Shown piece by piece: positions 57,976 to 64,000 of a DNA stretch of 64,000 nucleotides; position 1 is the stretch's first letter; every line of letters starts with the position of its first letter. The stretch comes from Rhodosorus marinus. Lineage: Eukaryota; Rhodophyta; Stylonematophyceae; Stylonematales; Stylonemataceae. The notes beneath the pieces are model-generated. The model had not been told where the DNA came from. It saw nothing but the letters and a program-made list of their open reading frames with translations, and searched no databases. The position numbers and the translations under genes were made by a program. Location of the stretch: NCBI GenBank assembly GCA_029953675.1, contig JAMWBK010000007.1, positions 1,178,001 to 1,242,000 of the forward strand, in the 5' to 3' direction.

Positions 57976-59433
57976 ATGCTCGGGCAAAAGAATGCGATCC
58001 CCACTAGTGAGCCGTGTGATAGTAGATTGAGTTTTGGGATGCTGTTGTTTATTGCTGGCGCAACCGCTTCCAAGGTGAAATCTCTCGTGCCGGGGCACCG
58101 CCGGGGCAAAATACGAACTGCGGCGTGCACATCCAAATCTGACGAGCCTGGTTTCCTCGAGGATGAGGAAGCGAACGAGGCGTTGCGAAAGAAGCTGCTG
58201 TCGTGGTATGAGAGAGAGCATAGAGACCTCCCTTGGAGAGCAACGCCGTTTTCGGGCAAGGTTGACGTCGACGAAGGCGCTGCTGGTTCTCCATATGCCG
58301 TATGGGTATCCGAGATTATGCTGCAACAGACTCAGGTAGCTACAGTGGTTCCTTATTTTGAAAGATGGATGAAGGAATTCCCTACACTCGTTTCCCTGTC
58401 AAGGGCCGAAGAGGATAGAATCAATGAACTCTGGGCGGGACTAGGGTACTATCGACGTGCTCGTATGCTGCACCAAGGGGCGAAGGTGAGTCACCAAGAT
58501 TTCCCCTCCGATTGACAAGCATTGTCGTCTCTGAACTTGCGGCCTGCCCCGTCGCGTGCGCAGCTTGTCGTTGAAAAGCACGGAGGTACAATTCCCCAGG
58601 ATACTGTAGACCTGCTGAAGATTCCCGGTATTGGTCCTTACACTGCTGGAGCTATTGCTTCCATCGCATTTCGGAAGGCAGAGCCGCTCGTTGACGGCAA
58701 CGTTGCGAGGGTATTCTCTAGACTGCTGAGCATCGACGAGGAGCCTAGCAACAAGGTGTTCTGGGTTGCTGCTAGAAGGGCTTTAGACGGGAATAATCCT
58801 GGAGACTTCAACCAAGCTCTTATGGAACTTGGCTCAACTGTGTGCACCCCGAAAGTGCCCTCCTGTGCACAGTGTCCCCTGAGACTTGAGTGCAAATCAC
58901 GCAACGCGGCTTTGGAACGTGGGCTCGATATAGAGGACTACGTGACGAAGTTTCCGAGGAAACCGAAGAAGACAAAGCAGCAAGAACAGGCAGTCGCAGT
59001 TTGTGTTGTGGAAAATGACGGACACCTGCTGATGTTGAAGAGGCCTAAGACTGGACTGCTTCCAGGTTTGTGGGAGTTTCCTTCCGTAGAGGTTGACTGC
59101 GATGACGATAAAAATGATGCAAATCGTATTCGACGCAAGCTGCGGACGCTCGGGCTGGCGCTTCCCAAAACCAGAACCCTCCAATGCGTCGGCTCGGTTG
59201 GTCACATTTTTACTCACATTCGTCAGACCTTGAGGATATACAAACTCGAGGGAGCACCAACCAATGAAATCGACTCACGGATCGAACACCGCTGGACTAG
59301 AGAAGACGAAGTTGAGGGCACTGCAATTTCAGCACAAATGAAAAAGGTCTTCGAGAAATCGAAATCGCTCAGCAAGCCCGATGATGGTTTGATGGACAAG
59401 TTCGTCACTAAACGTAAGCGCAAACGGGATTGA
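57976..59433 (+). CDS. MUTYH: MutY-type adenine DNA glycosylase (MUTYH)
   Basis: Exons 57976-58485 and 58564-59433, joined by a 78-bp intron (gtgagt...gcag, phase 0); 459 residues. The first ~60 residues have a hydrophobic stretch then basic sequence, possibly an organelle-targeting peptide; starts at 57976 or Met22 are both possible. Core: DLPWRAT, SEIMLQQTQV with catalytic Glu113, the GLGYYRRAR block, a helix-hairpin-helix LLKIPGIGPYTAGAI (residues 188-202), catalytic Asp214 in VDGNVARVFSR, and a [4Fe-4S] loop with Cys264, 271, 274 and 280 (C-x6-C-x2-C-x5-C). A C-terminal NUDIX-like domain (LLPGLWEFPSVEV, HIFTHIRQTL) recognises 8-oxoguanine. It removes adenine mispaired with 8-oxoG in base-excision repair, which suits an oxygen-producing cell. 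Confidence 0.95.
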
Positions 59434-59689
59434 TCGCAGACGCGGTGCCGGGGACCTCTTTTGCACGGTGTGTGTGGTGCGTGGCTTTCCTTAAAAGAGC
59501 CCGTGACTATCCTTCAAACATGCCAAGCTCACCAAAAATCGATGTATAGTTTGCAGTGACTATATACAATTACTACCACAGTCTAGGTCGTCATCGAAAG
59601 AAATCAGCATTCTAAAGAGCTCGAACCCAATATCCAGCGCGAGCAACTTCTGAATAAGACCAGCTTCTTCAAACGAAAAGAACAGTATG
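59434..59689. other. convergent 3' region of MUTYH and CPSF3
   Basis: A 256-bp gap between two stop codons facing each other. It should contain both polyadenylation sites. No other feature seen. Confidence 0.4.
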
Positions 59690-62670
59690 CTACGATTCCG
59701 TCCTATCCGGCTCCTCCTTTACAACATCCATGTCGACGGGAGTTGGCGTATCAACTGGCTTGGGCTCTTCCTTAACTGGTGGGGGGTCCAAGTGAGGTTC
59801 GACTTTCGCTTCCAGCCCCTGCCCTAATTCGCCGACTTGCATTCCAGCCTCCGGCAGATTGCCTTCAGATTTCCCTTTTATGCTGGCCTCCGTTCCCAGA
59901 TTGTCGCGTACGGATTCAATCTTAGCTTGCACACTCTCCTCGTCTTGTTTGACCTTAACTCCATCAACTGTATCAACAGGAAGTCCCGTAGGTCTCTTGC
60001 CTTCGTCGTTGGCATCTCCGTCGGCTGGTTCGTCGACCTTGACCTTTTTCTGGTCAGGCTCAGTGTTGTCCATGGTCGAACAAGCGCAGCAATCACAGTA
60101 GTAGTCAGGAATCGGAAACACTGCAGCTTGAATCCTCCTTAGCGCCATTCGAACTCGTTCGCGAATGAGCTCATCATCACACTCCACTTCTCCGGAGTGG
60201 TGATCCACAACAACTTCTACCAAGTCCAGGACGAGACGGCTCTTGTTCTTATCGCCTTCGACTCCTAGGACAGTACCGAACCGCGACGCTAGCATTTTCC
60301 GGCTAACTTCAAGGGACCTACGACAGATCTCCACAGAGGAGGCAAAGTGAGCATGCCACTTCCAAATGGTATTCAAGCGCTTAATTTTTGCCCTACCTTT
60401 TGTAGTAGTCGTCATCAAGCTCAAACGTGACCGGATCCTTATCAACTAGATCGTTCATCGAGATGCATATTGACGCGATTGAATCAGCAATCATATCCGC
60501 CTTGTACCCTGCTAGCCACTTGATAGCTACAGAGAGTCCGTCTTCTACAGGTTCAACCGACACGCCTCGTCCGACTGTGAAATAGGGTCTGGTCGTTTCC
60601 TTCGAAATTCCCGTCTCAACTCCACCAAACGTCCTTACCACTTCACCAGTGAGCGTCTTAAACGATCGACGAATCGGTACCACGAGTTTCTGGGAAATCT
60701 TCGATATCTTGATGTTCGTGTACGTGCTGAGGTCCTCCTGCTTAACGAGCGTGTGGTTGAAATCCTGGCGGATTATGACGCTCGAGATCTCCATTCCATT
60801 CTCTGGTTTTCGCTTAGGCAGCACTCCTATCGCTTTGCCGATCCTTTCTCCATGGAACTCCAGCTGCACAGGCTGGGTGTTCTTCGGAGTAAAGATTTTG
60901 ATCTTGTGCCCTTCAGAGCCCTTATTATATCGGTCTTCAAGAGCCAAACGAAGGCGCCCCATTTCGTTCGATTCACCGTGTACAAGGACAATATTTGTCG
61001 GCTTCGCTTGGTCTATAAACTGACTTGTCTGCAGAAAGTCAGAGTGAGCTGAAAACGTGATGTAGTCTACACTACAACGCAAGGGCAGGTCCTTGCCGTC
61101 TGATGCTCTCGAGATTGACGTGGGCTCAGTTAGAATGTGCTTCGCAAGGGTTCCATCGACGCAGTATCCCGGAATGATGCATGCGTTGCGCTTATCGCTA
61201 CACCAGCGCTCGAAGAGCTCCCGAGAAAGACCTGACTGTAGCATCCCAGGTGACGCCATGATCACGCAGGGCTGACTGTCATCGAATTGGTCCATGCCCC
61301 GAAGGTTCGAGACGTATTTGAACGCGAAAGGGTTTGATACGTCGTACCTGCTCGCGGCAAACAACGAAAGCCTATAGTAAGACATCCATCTCTGGTCCAG
61401 GAAGAAACAAACTTCCGCTTACCTCTTCTTGACGTTGTCGTTCATCATGTTAATATAAGTCTGGTATACGGTCATGCATCTCTTAGCAAGCATGGACGCA
61501 TAGTAGATAGGCACTTCTTGTAGATCCGGATGTGCTTCCCAAAACTCGTCCAAGATCAGAAGAAGCTCTTGGGCTCTGCCCAACGCGAAAACCGGAAGCA
61601 ATACCCGGCCACCTCGACGAACAGCTTGGGCGACTTTCTGAGTGAACCGCGATTCTCTTATCTTGCGAGGCTCGTGGACTTGCACTCCATACGTACTGGT
61701 TGTCAGACGGAAGGTCAGGAGAGTCAGTATGCTGAGGAAGCGGTATTTGCGATATCTATTCCACTGATACCTTTCAACAATGAGGACATCGGGCTTATAC
61801 GGCGGGATCTCAGCTTCCTTAAGATGCCTATCCTCTTGGCGAGAGAAGTCTCCAGTATACAACACACGAACGCCAGCGATTTCAATCATAAACATTGCGG
61901 CTCCCAGAACATGACCAGCGTTGTACGCCCAGAAGCGAATCCCGTTCACTGTCATCTCCTGATGATAGTCCAGGGACTCTATGCGTTCCATTGTTTTCAA
62001 AATATCCTGGCCACGGTTTTTTCGGTATGAGCTCGTTTTGCTTTTTTGCGACGCTACGGTCTGCGTGTGTGTCGAGCTTCGCTCTGCTTACCTGCTCGTT
62101 ATAGAGATTCTCCTCGGAGCTCGTTGAGTGGCTGCTGACCCGCACAAAATCACTAAGAAGAGCTTTATAGATCGCCTGCAAGAGAAAAGATTCCCGTGAA
62201 TGAACGAACGCCGGCCGTGACGGCTTGCGGCAAAAGTACAGTTGACGTGCGTACCTTAGTTGGATGAGTCATGAATATCCGCGCCTTTGGATTGAAGTTC
62301 GTTCTCTCGAGCAAGTATGGAAGCCCAGCGCAGTGGTCCAAATGAAAATGGGTGATCAACGCCAAATCAATCTCGTCTGCATCGATTGCATCAAAGAACG
62401 GCAAAGAGGCAAGCCCAGAATATGCCGGATGCACGCCGCAATCAAAAAGTACGCTCTTTCCTCTATATTTTACCAAGCAACATGACCTACCGACCTCGCT
62501 TCCCGCTCCAAGCGGGATCACCTAAGAGTCACAAAAAGGGACGTCGAATGCTGAGACTCTTCAAAAACAAATATCACAGAGGAGCCTCAGGGCTCATGCT
62601 GAGGTGTCCATCATACCTCCAAGATATCTCCACCTCCTCCCGGAGGGGAGACTTTAATAAGTTCCGCCAT
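59690..62670 (-). CDS. CPSF3: CPSF3 (CPSF73-I), pre-mRNA 3'-end endonuclease, seven exons
   Basis: Exons 62670-62617, 62521-62255, 62175-62092, 62006-61771, 61695-61423, 61347-60397 and 60317-59690; introns 95, 79, 85, 75, 75 and 79 bp; 830 residues. Exon 1 encodes only 18 residues ([18 protein letters not shown]), joined in phase to [14 protein letters not shown]. Metallo-beta-lactamase motifs: HFHLDH (76-81), [16 protein letters not shown] and [15 protein letters not shown]-like [13 protein letters not shown]. The beta-CASP part has [55 protein letters not shown] and [10 protein letters not shown]. Exon 7 holds the C-terminal domain and a ~130-residue acidic Pro/Glu/Asp tail not seen in animal CPSF3 (684 residues). 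This is the nuclease that cuts pre-mRNA at the poly(A) site in the cleavage and polyadenylation complex. One intron (61696-61770) splits the STYGVQ block and is free of stops. Confidence 0.95.
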
Positions 62671-64000
62671 CCTATCGATGACAGTGCACCCGCTCGACCA
62701 CCAACCCACTGCCTCCTCGGATTGGAATAGTCAGCAACTTTACTTCACGATCGACTAGTGATTATGGCGGTCACCAACCAATTAGATCAAATACGTACAT
62801 TATGTCGATCCTATTAACTATCTATGACCAATTATATCACGTATCTGCTTTATATCAATCCTAGTATCAAAATTAGACCAACCATATTAAGTATACGCTT
62901 GTTACAATTCCGGTTAACTAGATATGACCAATTAGATCAGGTATGAGCTTCTCTATCGATTCTATTAACCAATGAAGAGAGTATACAACCACGAACCGGG
63001 GAGGAAAGCTGAAAGCTCAAGGGTTTTGATTCGTCTTACTAGTTAATTCGGTCTATATATATGATATACGGTATCGTTCCAACTTTTTGGGCAAAACATG
63101 AGAATCTGGCTTCAATCACCCCTTCATTTGGTGTATACTCGTTCACTGCTCCAATCTCCCCACAAAACCTAAAAAGCCTCCAAAACTATGGGACCAAAAA
63201 ACCGTGGAACTGATCTGCTCGTGAATAAAAACTGATCGGAGGGGGTCGCTTTTTAGTCTAAAAACTAATTGGGTTTCAATATTAATTTTCTTAGTGCGGA
63301 AGATAGTGGATAAAACCCCTCAATAATAAAGGTTATTGGATCGCATATGATAAAAGGACGTTCTCTTAACTACTTGCCCATTAAAATGGGGGTCGGCATG
63401 GGGAGTTCGTTTTGCCGATCTGGATGGGGGAAAACAGGTACGGAATATTTCCCGTTTCCCTACGCTTCCTAGAATATGACAACTTTCCCATTGCCAGGAT
63501 GTAGAATTCCGAGGTTTTTGCTCCCCACATCATATACCAAAAACGCGTCCCGGATCCTTACGGGGGATAATAAAGCCTACCTCCACTAGAAACCGTTTTT
63601 TTCTTTGTATCGGTCGAGGATTCAGTGAATGGCTTACAAACGATTTTATGATCATTGATTGGGAAATCTAGAAGGGATTGAGATGTTTAAGTACTATTTT
63701 CCATAGTGCCCGAAGCTAATAAGCGTATTCGATTCATATACACCAATAATAGTGACTTTATATTCCGTAGGAAACATGGTTGGTGAGTCGAAGTACGTAA
63801 ATGTCATTAATTATTTCATATATTTGTCCATGTACTCCCGTATGTGTCCATATCACCTCAAAGAGACTACTTTCCAATTCCCGTTCACGGCGTGTCCGAC
63901 TCGAGAAAGCAGAATTCTGATTTTGAAGATTGAAATCCTCGAAAACAGTCTGTTTTCGGTGTAGGCCGAGAAATCTTGCACTCAAGAGCACACGCCTCTT
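62671..64000. other. intergenic to right edge, no gene recognised
   Basis: About 1.3 kb upstream of CPSF3. It contains the 50-bp tandem repeat (62777-62976) and AT-rich sequence. Overlapping frames at 63752-63991 on both strands have no recognised content. Confidence 0.5.
62777..62976. repeat. degenerate 50-bp tandem repeat, four copies
   Basis: The anchor accaattagatca-like sequence recurs at 62777, 62827, 62877 and 62927, exactly 50 bp apart. Within units, attaac(t/c)a and tat(g)acca blocks repeat with many substitutions. No coding potential. It resembles an old minisatellite, lying about 0.1-0.3 kb upstream of CPSF3. Confidence 0.8.

Noticed and set aside
57967-58515. Upstream half of MutY as a separate gene
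   Set aside because: A 78-bp GT-AG intron joins it in frame to the downstream exon to give one complete MutY protein.
48046-59433. REV1 and MUTYH as a DNA-repair cluster
   Set aside because: They are more than 5 kb apart on opposite strands with unrelated genes between them; proximity looks like chance.
1-64000. CRISPR arrays, operons or bacterial mobile islands
   Set aside because: No regularly spaced identical repeats with unique spacers and no prokaryotic gene organisation are present; the genes have spliceosomal introns and eukaryote-specific products.

Overview
The window is nuclear DNA of a photosynthetic eukaryote with compact genes. Spliceosomal introns run from 66 to 114 bp with GT-AG ends. 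I read 23 of them from interrupted conserved proteins: three in each of three lipases, three each in a serpin, a ZFPL1-like gene and REV1, six in CPSF3, and one each in PGRL1 and MutY (counting only those I could place exactly). A PGRL1-like thylakoid protein with a C-terminal zinc ribbon, a SHAQKYF Myb with the C-terminal LCL motif of REVEILLE8-type clock factors, and a plant-like CPSF73 point to Archaeplastida. A unicellular red alga is my best guess, but the sequence alone does not fix the lineage.

Layout. 1-6.3 kb: two minus-strand genes for secreted right-handed beta-helix proteins. 6.3-13.8 kb: gene-poor, with G-rich and C-rich tracts and, at 11.07-13.19 kb, a wrecked Ty3/gypsy element whose 3' end plus LTR is present twice as an ~800 bp inverted repeat around a broken integrase. 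13.8-15.3 kb: a four-exon serpin. 16.4-17.4 kb: ZFPL1-like Golgi RING protein. 18.6-19.6 kb: PGRL1-like. 20.1-39.0 kb: five lipid-hydrolase genes in a row, all on the minus strand, with no other recognisable gene between them: two paralogous monoacylglycerol-lipase-like alpha/beta hydrolases, then three paralogous fusions of a roughly eight-helix membrane domain with a class-3 (DAG-lipase-like) lipase domain. 39.0-43.2 kb: gene-free, with a dispersed repeat. 43.2-46.3 kb: aldo-keto reductase, UTP23, RPAC2. 48.0-51.0 kb: complete REV1. 51.7-52.8 kb: membrane-anchored GNAT-like protein. 56.2-62.7 kb: RVE8-like Myb, MutY and a seven-exon CPSF3. 62.7-64 kb: gene-free, with a 50-bp tandem repeat.

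How the genes fit together. Most are ordinary housekeeping genes: rRNA processing, Pol I/III subunit, mRNA 3'-end cleavage, base-excision repair, translesion synthesis, Golgi and photosynthesis functions. The striking part is the 19-kb lipase block. Class-3 lipases tethered to a polytopic membrane domain resemble diacylglycerol lipases in architecture, and the neighbouring hydrolases resemble monoacylglycerol lipases, so the block could encode two successive steps of glycerolipid breakdown or lipid signalling. The three membrane lipases share the same three introns at the same positions and phases, so they arose by tandem duplication. All splice sites were inferred by eye from protein continuity and GT-AG boundaries; none is backed by transcript data.
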